NCBI GenBank assembly: GCA_016297215.1
Contig: JAEDGZ010000001.1
Coordinates: 62,001-126,000 of the forward strand
Origin: Paludibacteraceae bacterium
GTDB taxonomy: Bacteria > Bacteroidota > Bacteroidia > Bacteroidales > Paludibacteraceae
Length of the DNA: 64,000 nt
Direction of reading: 5' to 3'
Part shown: piece after piece, positions 1 through 8,556 of the stretch
How positions within the stretch are numbered: position 1 is the first letter of the stretch
How the letters are laid out: every line of letters starts with the position of its first letter
The notes under the pieces: generated by a model
What the model was told of the DNA's origin: nothing
Database searches by the model: none
What the model saw: only the letters and a program-made list of their open reading frames with translations
Position numbers and translations under genes: made by a program

Positions 1-1079
1 GTGATGACATCCATGTTAAACTCCCTGTCGAGCCGCTCCTGCACTATCTCCATGTGGAGCAGCCCGAGGAAGCCGCAGCGGAAACCAAAGCCGAGGGCGA
101 TAGACGACTCGGGCGTGAACGTCAGCGAGGCGTCGTTCAGTTGCAGTTTCTCCAGCGACGAGCGCAGGTCTTCGTAGTCCTCTGCTTCAATGGGATAGAC
201 GCCCGCAAAGACCATCGACTTCACCTCCTCGAAGCCCGCAATCGCTTTCTCGCAGGGGCGCGCCACGTGGGTGATGGTGTCGCCCACACGCACCTCCGAC
301 GAGGTCTTGATACCCGAGATGATATACCCCACATTGCCCGCCGCTATCTCTTGCCGCGGCTGCATGTCGAGTTTCAGCACGCCTATCTCATCGGCGTCAT
401 ACTCCTTGCCTGTGTTCACGAAGCGCACGCGGTCGCCCGAGCGCAACGTGCCGTTCACCACCTTGAAGTAAGCGATGATACCGCGGAAACTGTTGAATAT
501 CGAGTCGAAGACAAGGCATTGCAGCGGCGCGTCGGGGTCGCCCTCAGGCGCAGGAATACGCTCCACGATGGCGTCCAGTATGGCGGATACGCCCTCCCCC
601 GTCTTCGCCGAGCAGCGCAGTATCTCCTCGCGTTTGCAGCCCAGCAGGTCGATTATCTCGTCCTCCACGCGCTCGGGCATGGCGGAGTCCATGTCGCACT
701 TGTTCATCACGGGGATAATCTCCAAGTCATGCTCCAGCGCCATGTAGAGGTTGCTGATGGTCTGCGCCTGCACGCCCTGCGACGCGTCCACCACGAGCAG
801 CGCGCCCTCGCAGGCGGCGATGGAGCGGCTCACCTCGTAGGAGAAGTCCACGTGCCCCGGGGTGTCAATCAGGTTCAGCGTATAGTCCTTGTAGCGCATC
901 TGGATGGCGTGGCTCTTGATGGTGATGCCGCGCTCCTTCTCCAGGTCCATATCGTCCAGCACTTGGTTCTCCATATCTTTCTTATCCACCGTGCCGGTCA
1001 TCTCCAGCATGCGGTCTGCCAACGTGCTCTTACCGTGGTCAATATGGGCGATAATACAAAAGTTGCGTATATTCTTCAT
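1..1079 (-). CDS. lepA: Elongation factor 4 (LepA), 3' end cut off by window edge
   Basis: Ribosome-dependent GTPase that back-translocates stalled ribosomes and assists 30S biogenesis in the cytoplasm. Read on the minus strand from the ATG at 1077-1079, 359 codons are visible with no stop, so the C-terminal part lies to the left. The G domain is complete: AHIDHGKST (residues about 11-19, G1), RGITIK (switch I), DTPGHVDF (G3) and NKCD (G4), followed by the EF-Tu-like barrel. The sequence AHIDHGKST directly after MKNIRNFCII fixes the start. A Bacteroidota-type promoter lies 150 bp upstream, with a repeat element in the leader. Long plus-strand open frames across this gene are shadows. Confidence 0.97.
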   Translation of the reverse strand, partial: MKNIRNFCIIAHIDHGKSTLADRMLEMTGTVDKKDMENQVLDDMDLEKERGITIKSHAIQMRYKDYTLNLIDTPGHVDFSYEVSRSIAACEGALLVVDASQGVQAQTISNLYMALEHDLEIIPVMNKCDMDSAMPERVEDEIIDLLGCKREEILRCSAKTGEGVSAILDAIVERIPAPEGDPDAPLQCLVFDSIFNSFRGIIAYFKVVNGTLRSGDRVRFVNTGKEYDADEIGVLKLDMQPRQEIAAGNVGYIISGIKTSSEVRVGDTITHVARPCEKAIAGFEEVKSMVFAGVYPIEAEDYEDLRSSLEKLQLNDASLTFTPESSIALGFGFRCGFLGLLHMEIVQERLDREFNMDVI

Positions 1080-1087
1080 AATCTTCT

Positions 1088-1216
1088 TGTGAGACTAAGG
1101 ATTAAGGACTTTCTTTGGATTAAGGATGAAGGACACAAGATTAAAGACTAAATAGTTCCGACCATGAGATTTCAGAGACGATGGTAATAAGTCTTTTATC
1201 CTTCATCCTTTATCCA
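1088..1216. repeat. Family A element (GGATGAA heptamers), copy upstream of lepA
   Basis: The left arm has GGATTAA/GGATGAA/GGAC units and the right arm the complementary TTTATCC/TTCATCC units. The loop carries GACTAAATAGTT and GGTAATAAGTC, which recur at 23166-23310 and, inverted, at 39330-39516. The arms can pair as a long hairpin. The element starts about 10 bp from the lepA start codon, so it would lie in the lepA leader. Confidence 0.85.
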
Positions 1217-1229
1217 TCTAAAACCGCCG

Positions 1230-1260
1230 CAAAGGTACAAAAAATTTTCCTTTTTTGCAA
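1230..1260 (-). promoter_or_regulatory. lepA promoter, Bacteroidota sigma-ABfr type
   Basis: On the minus strand, TTG at 1260-1258, a 20-nt spacer, then TACCTTTG at 1237-1230. This matches the -33/-7 consensus of the Bacteroidota primary sigma factor. Confidence 0.8.
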
Positions 1261-1436
1261 ATGTTTTCTTATTTTTTGACAAAATTATTCAAAATATGCG
1301 AGTGGGATAGGCTTTATTGTATTGTGTAAGCAAAGCCGGAGGACAATTAAGGGGCGAGTTGGATAGATGAGAGAGACTTTTTATATATAGCAAGAATCAG
1401 ATATAAGTTAATACGACCAAAGTAATCAGCTCTATG

Positions 1437-1503
1437 GAGTTAGTGATTAGTTAGTGATTAGTTAGTGATTAGTTAGTGATTAGTTAGTGATTAGTTAACG
1501 ATT
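1437..1503. repeat. Family F 11-bp tandem array
   Basis: At least five exact or near-exact units of GTTAGTGATTA. The flank AATCAGCTCTATGGAGTTAG is shared with the second array at 51749-51819 (AATCAGCCCTATTTGGAGTT), so the two loci are copies of one element and not independent slippage events. Confidence 0.9.
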
Positions 1504-1677
1504 ACCGAGACTATCCGCTATGTATTTTGAGTTCTTGTTATATATTATCCGGAAATTTCCGATGTTAGACAATCGGGTGATTTGTGCCAATAAGAGAGCG
1601 GATGTTTTTTTTATGTATTATAATCCTCTGCGTTGCATAAAGAGCACACGGTAAGGAACGTATTTTTTCTTTTTTTC

Positions 1678-1708
1678 TTGCATATTTCGCAAAAAAGCAG
1701 TAACTTTG
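1678..1708 (+). promoter_or_regulatory. ddl promoter, Bacteroidota type
   Basis: TTG at 1678-1680, 20-nt spacer, TAACTTTG at 1701-1708. It faces ddl, whose start is about 180 bp downstream. Confidence 0.75.
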
Positions 1709-1886
1709 CCGCCAAATTTGTGTGGATGAAGAATTTTGTAAGATAGAAGAACGTTCAATAGGCAGATTTATAAAGTCATAATGGTTCTTTAAGAGTTGCT
1801 TCACTTACAAACTGATGCCCCAAAAAGGATATGCAAAAACGATAACTTTCTCTCGATTCATCGAGGATACAAATAACAAAACAGAG

Positions 1887-2888
1887 ATGAAAAAGCATAT
1901 AGCTATCATAGCTGGCGGCGATAGTTCGGAGCATGAGGTGTCGCTGCGTAGTGCGGCGGGGATATACTCGTTTTTAGACAAGAAGCGTTATGAGGTGCAT
2001 ATCGTTCGTGTGCGAGGCAAGCAGTGGGAAGTGGAGGTCGAAGAAGGCGTGTTAGTGCCGATAGACAAGAATGATTTTTCCTATACTTATCAAGGCGAGA
2101 AGCGCACGTTCGATTATGCGTATATCACTATCCACGGCACGCCGGGCGAGAACGGGCGGCTGCAAGGCTACCTCGATATGATGGGCATTCCGTATTCGTG
2201 TTGCGGCGTGCTGGCGGCGGCGATGACGTTCAACAAGTATGCCTGCAACCACTACTTGCATGGTTTCGGCATCCGCATCGCACCGAGCCTGCTGCTGCGC
2301 AAGGGGGAGGCACGCCCGATGGACGAGGAGATAGTGGCGAAGATAGGGCTACCATGTTTCATCAAGAGCAATGTGGGCGGGTCGAGCTTCGGCTGCACGA
2401 AAGTGAAGACGCAGGCAGAGGTGGCGCCCGCCATTGCGCGCGCCTTCGAGGAGGGCGATGAAGTCATCTGCGAAGCGTTCATGCAAGGTACAGAAATCAC
2501 CTGCGGTGTGTATAAGACGCGGGAGAAAGCAGTGGCATTCCCAATCACGGAGGTGGTAACGAAGAATGAGTTCTTCGACTACGATGCGAAGTACAAAGGG
2601 CAGGTGGATGAGATAACACCGGCGCGTATCCCCGATGAGGTGCGCGATGCAGTGCAAGCGCTGACGCTCAAGATATACGATATCCTCGGCTGCCACGGGA
2701 TTATTCGGGTGGATTATATATTGACAAGTGGTCAGTGTTCAGTGGTTAGTGGTCAGTTGCCGGTGGAGATAAACCTGTTGGAAGTGAACACCACGCCCGG
2801 AATGACGGCGACCTCGTTCATCCCCCAACAAGTGCGCGCCGCAGGGCTGAACATCGGCGAAGTGCTGAGCGAAATCATTGAAGGATGA
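1887..2888 (+). CDS. ddl: D-alanine--D-alanine ligase
   Basis: ATP-grasp ligase that makes the D-Ala-D-Ala dipeptide for peptidoglycan precursors in the cytoplasm. From the ATG at 1887 it has 333 residues, the usual length. The open frame extends 24 codons further up, but MKKHIAIIAGGDSSEHEVSL is the family N-terminus. Visible landmarks are the N-terminal GGDSSEHEVS, KSNVGGSSFG in the ATP-grasp region, and the C-terminal metal-binding stretch LEVNTTPGMT. Between strands near residue 280 it carries an insertion (SGQCSVVSGQ) encoded by a heptamer repeat at 2727-2755. The stop TGA lies in a GGATGAA-like string, followed by repeats. Confidence 0.97.
   Translation: MKKHIAIIAGGDSSEHEVSLRSAAGIYSFLDKKRYEVHIVRVRGKQWEVEVEEGVLVPIDKNDFSYTYQGEKRTFDYAYITIHGTPGENGRLQGYLDMMGIPYSCCGVLAAAMTFNKYACNHYLHGFGIRIAPSLLLRKGEARPMDEEIVAKIGLPCFIKSNVGGSSFGCTKVKTQAEVAPAIARAFEEGDEVICEAFMQGTEITCGVYKTREKAVAFPITEVVTKNEFFDYDAKYKGQVDEITPARIPDEVRDAVQALTLKIYDILGCHGIIRVDYILTSGQCSVVSGQLPVEINLLEVNTTPGMTATSFIPQQVRAAGLNIGEVLSEIIEG
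2727..2755. repeat. Family E heptamer array inside ddl
   Basis: Four 7-bp units AGTGGTC/AGTGTTC/AGTGGTT/AGTGGTC plus AG. Translated in frame as SGQCSVVSGQ just before the conserved LPVEINLLEVNTTPG. The same family (in either orientation) occurs at 26868-26895, 27648-27689 and 63190-63217, always inside a coding region. Confidence 0.9.
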
Positions 2889-3067
2889 AGAAGCGCTACG
2901 CGCTGTAAAGAAACTACGTGTAAGAAAGCCCAATCGGGCTGTAAAGAAAATAAATGTTGGAAAAGCCCTACGGGCTGTACACGGAGCGAAGCGGAGTTAC
3001 TTACACGAAGTTACAATACACGAAGTTTCCTACACGGAGCGAAGCGGAGTTACTTACACGAAGTTAT
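2889..3067. repeat. Repeat-only spacer between ddl and polyprenyl synthase
   Basis: The whole 179-bp spacer is repetitive. GCGCTACGCGC, GCCCAATCGGGC and GCCCTACGGGC palindromes are each followed by TGTAAAGAAA or TGTACACGG. After them, ACACGGAGCGAAGCGGAGTT-type blocks occur twice as direct repeats ending in TACTTACACGAAGTTA. The reading frame of the next gene stays open through it, but this part is not conserved protein. Confidence 0.85.
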
Positions 3068-4012
3068 ATGATAGATTCATACTTATCACAATTAGATTGG
3101 TCGCGGGAGCCGCAGGGCTTGTATGCGCCCATCGCCTACACGCTGGCATCGGGCGGCAAACGCATCCGCCCTACCCTCGCACTCATCGCCTGCCAACTGT
3201 TCGGCGGAAAGGAAGAAGATGTGGTGCCCGCCGCATTGGCACTGGAGGTGTTTCATAACTTCACCCTGCTGCACGACGATGTGATGGATAAAGCATCGGT
3301 GCGCCGCGGACGACCGACCGTGCATGTGAAATGGGACGACAACACCGCCATCCTATCGGGCGACCAGATGCTGATAGAAGCATACAAACTGCTCAGCCAA
3401 GTGCGGGAAGATAAGTTGCCGCAGGTGCTCCGTCTCTTCAACAAGATGGCAACGGAGATATGCGAGGGGCAGCAATATGACGTGGATTTCGAGCGCAGAG
3501 ACGATGTGTCGCTCAACGATTATATGATGATGATCCGTCTCAAGACCTCCGTGTTGCTCGCCACCGCCTTACAGATAGGTGCGTATATCGCCAATGCGAC
3601 CGAGGAGCAGCAGCAAGCGTTGTACGACTTTGGCATCCATATCGGGCTGGCGTTTCAGTTGCAGGACGACATCTTAGATGTGTATGGCGACCCCGCCACT
3701 TTCGGCAAAGCCATCGGCGGCGATATCCTCTACAACAAAAAGACCTATATGCTCCTCACCGCCCTGCAACGCGCAGAGGGCGAGACACGGCAGGCGTTGC
3801 TGGGATGGATGGCTGACACCACGCATACACCTGAGGAGAAGATAGCCGCCGTAACCGACCTTTACACCCGTCTCGGTGTGCGCGAAGTATGTGAAGAGGT
3901 GATGGCAGAGCACACGCACGAAGCACTCCGCCTGCTCAACACCCTCCCGCAGAACAACGCCACCAACCAACTGCGCGCACTTGCGGAGAAACTGAGTACA
4001 CGTAATAAGTAA
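3068..4012 (+). CDS. Polyprenyl (trans-isoprenyl diphosphate) synthase
   Basis: Elongates isoprenyl diphosphates for quinone or carrier-lipid side chains. From the ATG at 3068 (MIDSYLSQLDW) it has 314 residues. The frame extends 38 codons upstream only because the repeat spacer is open. First aspartate-rich motif LLHDDVMD at about residues 67-74 (DDxxD), with basic GGKRIRP upstream, and second motif FQLQDDILD near residue 200. GKAIGGDILYNKKTYM follows, as in the family. Chain length cannot be read reliably from sequence. It probably shares the ddl transcript, although the two are linked only by repeats. Confidence 0.93.
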   Translation: MIDSYLSQLDWSREPQGLYAPIAYTLASGGKRIRPTLALIACQLFGGKEEDVVPAALALEVFHNFTLLHDDVMDKASVRRGRPTVHVKWDDNTAILSGDQMLIEAYKLLSQVREDKLPQVLRLFNKMATEICEGQQYDVDFERRDDVSLNDYMMMIRLKTSVLLATALQIGAYIANATEEQQQALYDFGIHIGLAFQLQDDILDVYGDPATFGKAIGGDILYNKKTYMLLTALQRAEGETRQALLGWMADTTHTPEEKIAAVTDLYTRLGVREVCEEVMAEHTHEALRLLNTLPQNNATNQLRALAEKLSTRNK

Positions 4013-4032
4013 TTTACCGAAAGGGCGGGGGT

Positions 4033-4160
4033 GAACATATAATTATCGTTTCTTTTTTAACATATAATTATCGTGTAATTTATCATTAATTTTATCATCG
4101 CAAAATTATACGAATAATTATACGGCAATTATATGTTAGCAACACGATAATTACAAGTTC
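4033..4160. repeat. Family C element, inverted arrangement
   Basis: AACATATAATTATCG occurs twice on the left (first at 4034) and its complement (AATTATATGTTA) on the right, so the segment can fold. It has the core of the AT-rich family C seen at 43669-43766, 51612-51700 and 51921-52133, and a fragment sits at 21606-21635. Confidence 0.8.
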
Positions 4161-4179
4161 TGAAAATCATTACCACCGC

Positions 4180-4216
4180 ATGGCAAATCGTAAATCGTAA
4201 ATTCGTAAATCGTAAA
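4180..4216. repeat. Family H heptamer array (GTAAATC)
   Basis: GTAAATC/GTAAATT/CGTAAATC/GTAAATA units end 9 bp before the start codon of the next gene. Related arrays lie at 49309-49378 and 49630-49717. Confidence 0.85.
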
Positions 4217-4225
4217 TAAACAATT

Positions 4226-5002
4226 ATGCCTTACCGTCGATTACCGAACACAGACCAAGCGCGACTGACCGCCTTGCAGATGGCTGTTCAGCGTGCTAGC
4301 GAAGCCGACTTCACCGAACAGGTCTTGCAGTATAAGACCCTCAGTGAGGCGCAACGTTTCCTGATGCAGTTTGAGAACATCGTGATGCAGTACCACGAGA
4401 ACTTCCGCACGAAGGTGTCTGCCAACAAGCAGTATCGCAAGGTGGTGCAGAACGCGAGGATGTATATCTCACACTTCATTCAGGTGCTTAACCTCGCCGT
4501 CATCCGCGGGGAGATAAAAGCCGAGCAAAAAGAACTCTACGGGCTTGACCCGAACAACCATATCGTGCCCGACCTGAGCAGCGAAGAGGACTTGCTGGTA
4601 TGGGGAGAGAACATCATTCAGGGCGAGCAGAAACGTACCTCCATGGGCGGCTTCGCGATATACAACCCCGCTATCGCCAAGGTGAAGGTGCATTACGACA
4701 TCTTCAAAGACCACCAGATGAGCCACACTCTGCATAAGAAAGCCACCTCGCGCGTGATGGGCGATGTGGAAACCATGCGCAAGCAGGCAGATGCCATCAT
4801 ACTGAATATATGGAACGAGGTAGAGAGTTACTACAAAGACCTGCTGCCTTACGACAAACTCTGCCACTGCAAGAACTACGGCGTTATCTACTACTATCGG
4901 CCGACAGAAAAAAAACTCTCTGCCGAGACCGACAGAGAGATACTTCGTTTGCGAGAAAGCCAACCGACTATTGATTTCGGTCAACCACCAACGACGGACT
5001 GA
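4226..5002 (+). CDS. Conserved hypothetical protein, Bacteroidales
   Basis: 258 residues starting MPYRRLPNTDQAR. I do not recognise a named domain. No signal peptide or membrane segment is visible; the protein is hydrophilic, alpha-rich and rich in Gln and Lys/Glu, with a middle segment (YNPAIAKVKVHYDIFKDHQM) that looks like a beta strand pair. It resembles uncharacterised Bacteroidales proteins with the same N-terminus that I have seen near metabolic genes, but this is from memory. Its last 35 bp overlap the 3' end of the cyclo-ligase gene on the other strand. Function unknown. Confidence 0.75.
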   Translation: MPYRRLPNTDQARLTALQMAVQRASEADFTEQVLQYKTLSEAQRFLMQFENIVMQYHENFRTKVSANKQYRKVVQNARMYISHFIQVLNLAVIRGEIKAEQKELYGLDPNNHIVPDLSSEEDLLVWGENIIQGEQKRTSMGGFAIYNPAIAKVKVHYDIFKDHQMSHTLHKKATSRVMGDVETMRKQADAIILNIWNEVESYYKDLLPYDKLCHCKNYGVIYYYRPTEKKLSAETDREILRLRESQPTIDFGQPPTTD

Positions 5003-5579
5003 CCACACGGTTCATCAATTGGTCATGCCACAAGGTAGGTAGTGGTTGGTGCTTCAACTGGAAATCAAAGCACACACCCATCTTAAACGACTCCTTGTGT
5101 TGGCGCAAAAACTTATCATAGTAACCGCCGCCACGACCGATACGATGACACTTGGTGTCAAACACCACGCCGGGCACCAGAATCAAATCAATCTTGCCCA
5201 TATACGATTCGCCCTGAGGCTCCGGCACCCCCATACGCCCGTGGTGGAGCATCTCCTCACCCTCATAACGGCGCACCTCCATATAATGACGATGCGTAAC
5301 CGGCAGCAAGATGGTCTTTGAATCACGATACTTCTCCAGCAACGACCGCAAGTCCACTTCGTTATGGATGGGATAATAGGCTAAAATGGTTTGGGCGTTT
5401 TGGAAATGGCGCATCTGCTCAATATGGGAAATGATAGTAGCCGAGTCGGCGGCGATACTCTCTTCCGGATAAACACGACGACGCTGCTCTATGATAGCAC
5501 GAATAGCACTCTGTTGCGCACGCTTCTTATTCCACGGGAGAAGATTCTTGAAGTCAATGAACTGAGATTCGAATAGCAT
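4968..5579 (-). CDS. 5-formyltetrahydrofolate cyclo-ligase
   Basis: ATP-dependent conversion of 5-formyl-THF to 5,10-methenyl-THF in cytoplasmic one-carbon metabolism. The signature GRGGGYYDKFL is near the C-terminus, preceded by LILVPGVVFD, and the N-terminus has the ATP-binding basic stretch (NKKRAQQSAIRAIIEQRRR). The start at 5579 (MLFESQFIDFKNLL, 203 residues) is preferred over the upstream ATG at 5603, which is the edge of the open frame; the promoter at 5617-5647 allows either. Tail-to-tail overlap of 35 bp with the plus-strand hypothetical gene. Confidence 0.93.
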   Translation of the reverse strand: MLFESQFIDFKNLLPWNKKRAQQSAIRAIIEQRRRVYPEESIAADSATIISHIEQMRHFQNAQTILAYYPIHNEVDLRSLLEKYRDSKTILLPVTHRHYMEVRRYEGEEMLHHGRMGVPEPQGESYMGKIDLILVPGVVFDTKCHRIGRGGGYYDKFLRQHKESFKMGVCFDFQLKHQPLPTLWHDQLMNRVVSPSLVVDRNQ

Positions 5580-5616
5580 TATACAGTAAAAATTACAAAT
5601 CAATAGAAAACGGCGG

Positions 5617-5647
5617 CAAAATTACAAAATTATTTGCAAATACACAA
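5617..5647 (-). promoter_or_regulatory. Promoter for the cyclo-ligase gene
   Basis: On the minus strand, TTG at 5647-5645, 20-nt spacer, TAATTTTG at 5624-5617. Fits TTG-N20-TAnnTTTG exactly. Confidence 0.7.
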
Positions 5648-5680
5648 ATTATGGCACTGATTTTGTCCATAAAAAACGAA

Positions 5681-7033
5681 ATGAAACGCTTTTTACACAT
5701 AATTCTTCTTTTCTTTCCCCTCTGCGGGTGTATTCTCATAGGATGTAGCAACTCCACCACCACCGTTACCAAGTCTTCCGTGGCGCAGTTGTCGGCTTTC
5801 TCGTTTGCAGCCAACGACTCGTTCCCGGGCTTAGCAAAGGCGGTTTTCAAGATAGAAGAGCGATTAGATACGGGTTTGGTGCATAACCCAGACTCCATTA
5901 TGTACGGCACACGGTTGGACTCGGTAGTGCCGAAGTTCACCTTTGCTGCCACCCCGGGTGCTGCTGTGCTGACGGTGGGCGACACAACGATAGTACTTAC
6001 AGGCAAGGACACCGTGGATTTCACGAAGGGACCTATCTATCTGACCGTTACCTCGCAGGATGCATCGAATACCAAGGTGTATGAGATAGTGGCAACGGTG
6101 CATCAGGTGGACCCCGACCTATTCGTATGGACACAACTCACCCCCGCCGTCTATCCGGCGGACAACAGCGAGCAGCAGGTGTTGGCACTGGGCGATAAGA
6201 TGGTGCTGGTAAAGAACAACGGTTTCCGCACCTCCGTCTTCACCTCCGCCGACGGAGCAACTTGGTCGAGCGAGCAAGTGCCGACGGGGTTGCCGCTCAC
6301 TACGCGCGTGCGCAGTATCATATCCGATAACAGCACACTTTATTATGCCGAAGACTCTGTACTCTATACCTCGACGGATGCCCTCACTTGGCAGCAGACA
6401 AGTTATGCCGGAAGCGGTTTCTCGCTCAAGACCATGCTCATGGCATGGAACGAGACGGTGTGGGCGCTGGCGGAAGACGGCGAGGGGCTTGTTTTGGCGA
6501 ATATGCAAAATGGCAGGCTGCAACCCACCACCCTGCGTCCGCGCTCTCCTTTCCCCGTCAGCGACTTCGCTGCAGTGGCGTTCGAGAGCGCCAGCAACCG
6601 TGCAAGGGCGATGATTCTCGGCGGCTTCGCAGAGAACGGCTCCGCGCTGAACACTCGATGGAGCATTGAGTATGCCACCACCATCGCGGAAAACGGCGGC
6701 TACCGTATGCAGGACTTCTCCGTCGACCGCCCGCACTTCACACGCCTCACCGGCGCGAGCGTGGTGTGGTACAACCACCAACTATATATGTTCGGCGGCG
6801 TGGATGCCGAGATGCAGTATCAAGGCAGAGACATCCTGATAAGCACCGACGAGGGGGTCAACTGGACGCGGGCAGATACCGCGAAATGCCAACTGCCGGA
6901 GACCTACACGGCGCGGCAAGGACAGTCGGTCATCGTGCGCGACAACGATATATACGTCATCGGCGGCGAGTCGCAGACCGAGACTTTCAGCGACGTCTAT
7001 CGCGGCAGACTCAACTCGATAGATTGGGAATAA
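5681..7033 (+). CDS. Lipoprotein with Kelch-like propeller, DUF6242-like
   Basis: 450 residues from the ATG at 5681. The N-terminal signal MKRFLHIILLFFPLCGCILIG ends in a lipobox cysteine, so it is probably anchored in the outer membrane. Residues about 25-150 resemble the N-terminal beta domain of Bacteroidales DUF6242 proteins. The rest has blade-like repeats with FTSADGATWS, ISTDEGVNWT, MILGGF, MFGGVD and YVIGGES, a mix of Asp-box and Kelch signatures that suggests a beta-propeller. No catalytic residues can be named. A substrate-binding or scaffolding surface role is an inference. It is divergent from the cyclo-ligase gene, with only weak promoter sequence of its own. Confidence 0.8.
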   Translation: MKRFLHIILLFFPLCGCILIGCSNSTTTVTKSSVAQLSAFSFAANDSFPGLAKAVFKIEERLDTGLVHNPDSIMYGTRLDSVVPKFTFAATPGAAVLTVGDTTIVLTGKDTVDFTKGPIYLTVTSQDASNTKVYEIVATVHQVDPDLFVWTQLTPAVYPADNSEQQVLALGDKMVLVKNNGFRTSVFTSADGATWSSEQVPTGLPLTTRVRSIISDNSTLYYAEDSVLYTSTDALTWQQTSYAGSGFSLKTMLMAWNETVWALAEDGEGLVLANMQNGRLQPTTLRPRSPFPVSDFAAVAFESASNRARAMILGGFAENGSALNTRWSIEYATTIAENGGYRMQDFSVDRPHFTRLTGASVVWYNHQLYMFGGVDAEMQYQGRDILISTDEGVNWTRADTAKCQLPETYTARQGQSVIVRDNDIYVIGGESQTETFSDVYRGRLNSIDWE

Positions 7034-7090
7034 GAAAGATTAAGGACCGCTCGCTACGCTCACTGAAAGACTAAGGATAAAAAACTTATT
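7034..7090. repeat. Family A fragment after the Kelch-like lipoprotein gene
   Basis: GATTAAGGAC and AAAGACTAAGGATAAAA flank CGCTCGCTACGCTCACTG directly after the stop codon. It is a short, degenerate version of the GGATTAA/GGATGAA element. Confidence 0.6.
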
Positions 7091-7196
7091 AGGCTCCACT
7101 CTGAGCACAAAACAAACTCCCAAACACGAAGTTCCCAACAGGAACTGACCAACAGGAACTGACCAACATAAAATTAACAAATAAACACTTACAATT

Positions 7197-8444
7197 ATGA
7201 CTATTTCCAACTACAACTTCGCCGACAAGAAGGCGATTGTGCGCGTGGACTTCAATGTACCACTCGATGAGAACGGACACATCACTGACGACACCCGTAT
7301 CCGCGGTGCGCTGCCTACCCTGAAGCATATCCTTGCTCAGGGCGGAGCGCTGATTATCATGTCCCACATGGGCAAGCCCAAGGGCAAAGTGAACCCCAAG
7401 ATGAGTCTGAGCCAAATCGCTGACGCTGTTTCTGCAGCCCTCGGCGCACCCGTACAGTTCGCGCCCGACTGCGCAAAAGCACAGGAGCAGGCGGCGGCTC
7501 TCAAATCCGGAGAGGTACTCTTGCTGGAGAACCTGCGCTTCTATCCCGAGGAGGAAGGCAAACCCGTTGGTATCGACAAGGAAGACCCCGCTTACGACGA
7601 GGCAAAGAAAGCCATGAAAGCAAGCCAAAAAGAGTTTGCCAAGACCCTGGCTTCGTATGCTGACTGCTACGTGAACGATGCCTTCGGTACCGCTCACCGC
7701 AAGCATGCTTCCACCGCTGTGATTGCAGACTACTTCGATGCGGACAACAAGATGCTCGGCTTCCTGATGGAGAAAGAGGTAGAGGCAGTAGACAACATCC
7801 TCTCCAACATCAAGCACCCCTTCACCGCTATCATGGGCGGCTCGAAAGTATCGACCAAAATCGGTATCATCGAGAACCTGATGGACAAGGTGGACAACCT
7901 CATCCTCTGCGGCGGTATGACCTACACCTTCGCTAAAGCGCAAGGCGGGCAGATCGGTAACTCCATCTGCGAGGACGATAAGTTGGAACTCGCGCTCGAC
8001 ATCATCGCTCAAGCTAAAGCCAAAGGTGTGAATCTCGTACTGGGCACCGACTGTGTAGCAGGCGACGCCTTCTCCAACGATGCACACCAGCAGGTTTGCC
8101 CCGCCAACGCCGTACCCGAAGGCTGGGAAGGTATGGACGCAGGTCCTGCCAGCCGTGAGGCATTTGCAGCGGCTATCCGCGGCGCAAAGACCATCCTTTG
8201 GAACGGTCCTGCAGGCGTGTTCGAGTTCGATAACTTCACCGCAGGCTCCCGCGCGATCGCTGAGGCCATCGCAGAGGCTACCGACAACGGCGCTTACTCC
8301 CTCATCGGCGGCGGCGACAGCGTGGCTTGTATCAACAAGTTCGGCTTGGCTGACCGCGTAAGTTATATCTCCACCGGTGGCGGTGCGCTGCTCGAAGCCA
8401 TCGAAGGCAAAGTCCTCCCGGGCGTAGCCGCTATCAAGGGATAA
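7197..8444 (+). CDS. pgk: Phosphoglycerate kinase
   Basis: Transfers phosphate between 1,3-bisphosphoglycerate and ADP in glycolysis. 415 residues, a normal length. Substrate motif VDFNVPLDENG with DTRIRGALPTL, then SHMGKPKG, the hinge region GGSKVSTKIGIIENLMDKVD, and the nucleotide-binding C-terminal parts GGGDSVA and STGGGALLE. Single gene; the upstream spacer has short direct repeats (CAACAGGAACTGAC twice), and a heptamer inverted repeat (8452-8533) follows the stop. Confidence 0.98.
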   Translation: MTISNYNFADKKAIVRVDFNVPLDENGHITDDTRIRGALPTLKHILAQGGALIIMSHMGKPKGKVNPKMSLSQIADAVSAALGAPVQFAPDCAKAQEQAAALKSGEVLLLENLRFYPEEEGKPVGIDKEDPAYDEAKKAMKASQKEFAKTLASYADCYVNDAFGTAHRKHASTAVIADYFDADNKMLGFLMEKEVEAVDNILSNIKHPFTAIMGGSKVSTKIGIIENLMDKVDNLILCGGMTYTFAKAQGGQIGNSICEDDKLELALDIIAQAKAKGVNLVLGTDCVAGDAFSNDAHQQVCPANAVPEGWEGMDAGPASREAFAAAIRGAKTILWNGPAGVFEFDNFTAGSRAIAEAIAEATDNGAYSLIGGGDSVACINKFGLADRVSYISTGGGALLEAIEGKVLPGVAAIKG

Positions 8445-8451
8445 CAAATTA

Positions 8452-8533
8452 GAAGTTTCAGGTTTCAAGTTTCAGCCTCGATAGGTCGGGGCTACATCCG
8501 AACATGAAACCTGAAACCTGAAACTTGAAACAT
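8452..8533. repeat. Family D inverted heptamer arrays
   Basis: The left arm has GTTTCAG/GTTTCAA/GTTTCAG units and the right arm GAAACCT/GAAACCT/GAAACTT units, separated by about 35 bp containing GATAGGTCGGGGC. It can form a stem of about 20 bp between pgk and the DUF3127 gene. A second copy lies at 44685-44768, and one arm inside the gene at 35177-36256. Confidence 0.9.
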
Positions 8534-8556
8534 AAAACACAAACAACTGATACAAA

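Larger units (their letters stand above)
1080..1886. other. lepA-ddl divergent intergenic region
   Basis: No convincing gene in about 800 bp. It holds, left to right, a GGATGAA-type repeat (1088-1216) next to the lepA start, the minus-strand lepA promoter (1230-1260), an 11-bp tandem array (1437-1503), a plain AT-rich stretch, and the plus-strand ddl promoter (1678-1708) followed by a leader of about 170 nt. A 79-codon minus frame at 1565-1804 runs over the ddl promoter and looks spurious. Confidence 0.8.

Noticed and set aside
54..1151. 365-codon plus-strand open frame
   Set aside because: It is the antisense shadow of lepA, whose minus-strand product is unmistakable.
1437..1503. CRISPR array
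   Set aside because: 11-bp units without spacers; no cas genes.
1565..1804. 79-residue minus-strand ORF
   Set aside because: Covers the ddl promoter and leader; composition is that of AT-rich spacer.
7089..8468. 459-codon minus-strand open frame opposite pgk
   Set aside because: Shadow of pgk; no family resemblance and codon pattern set by the opposite gene.
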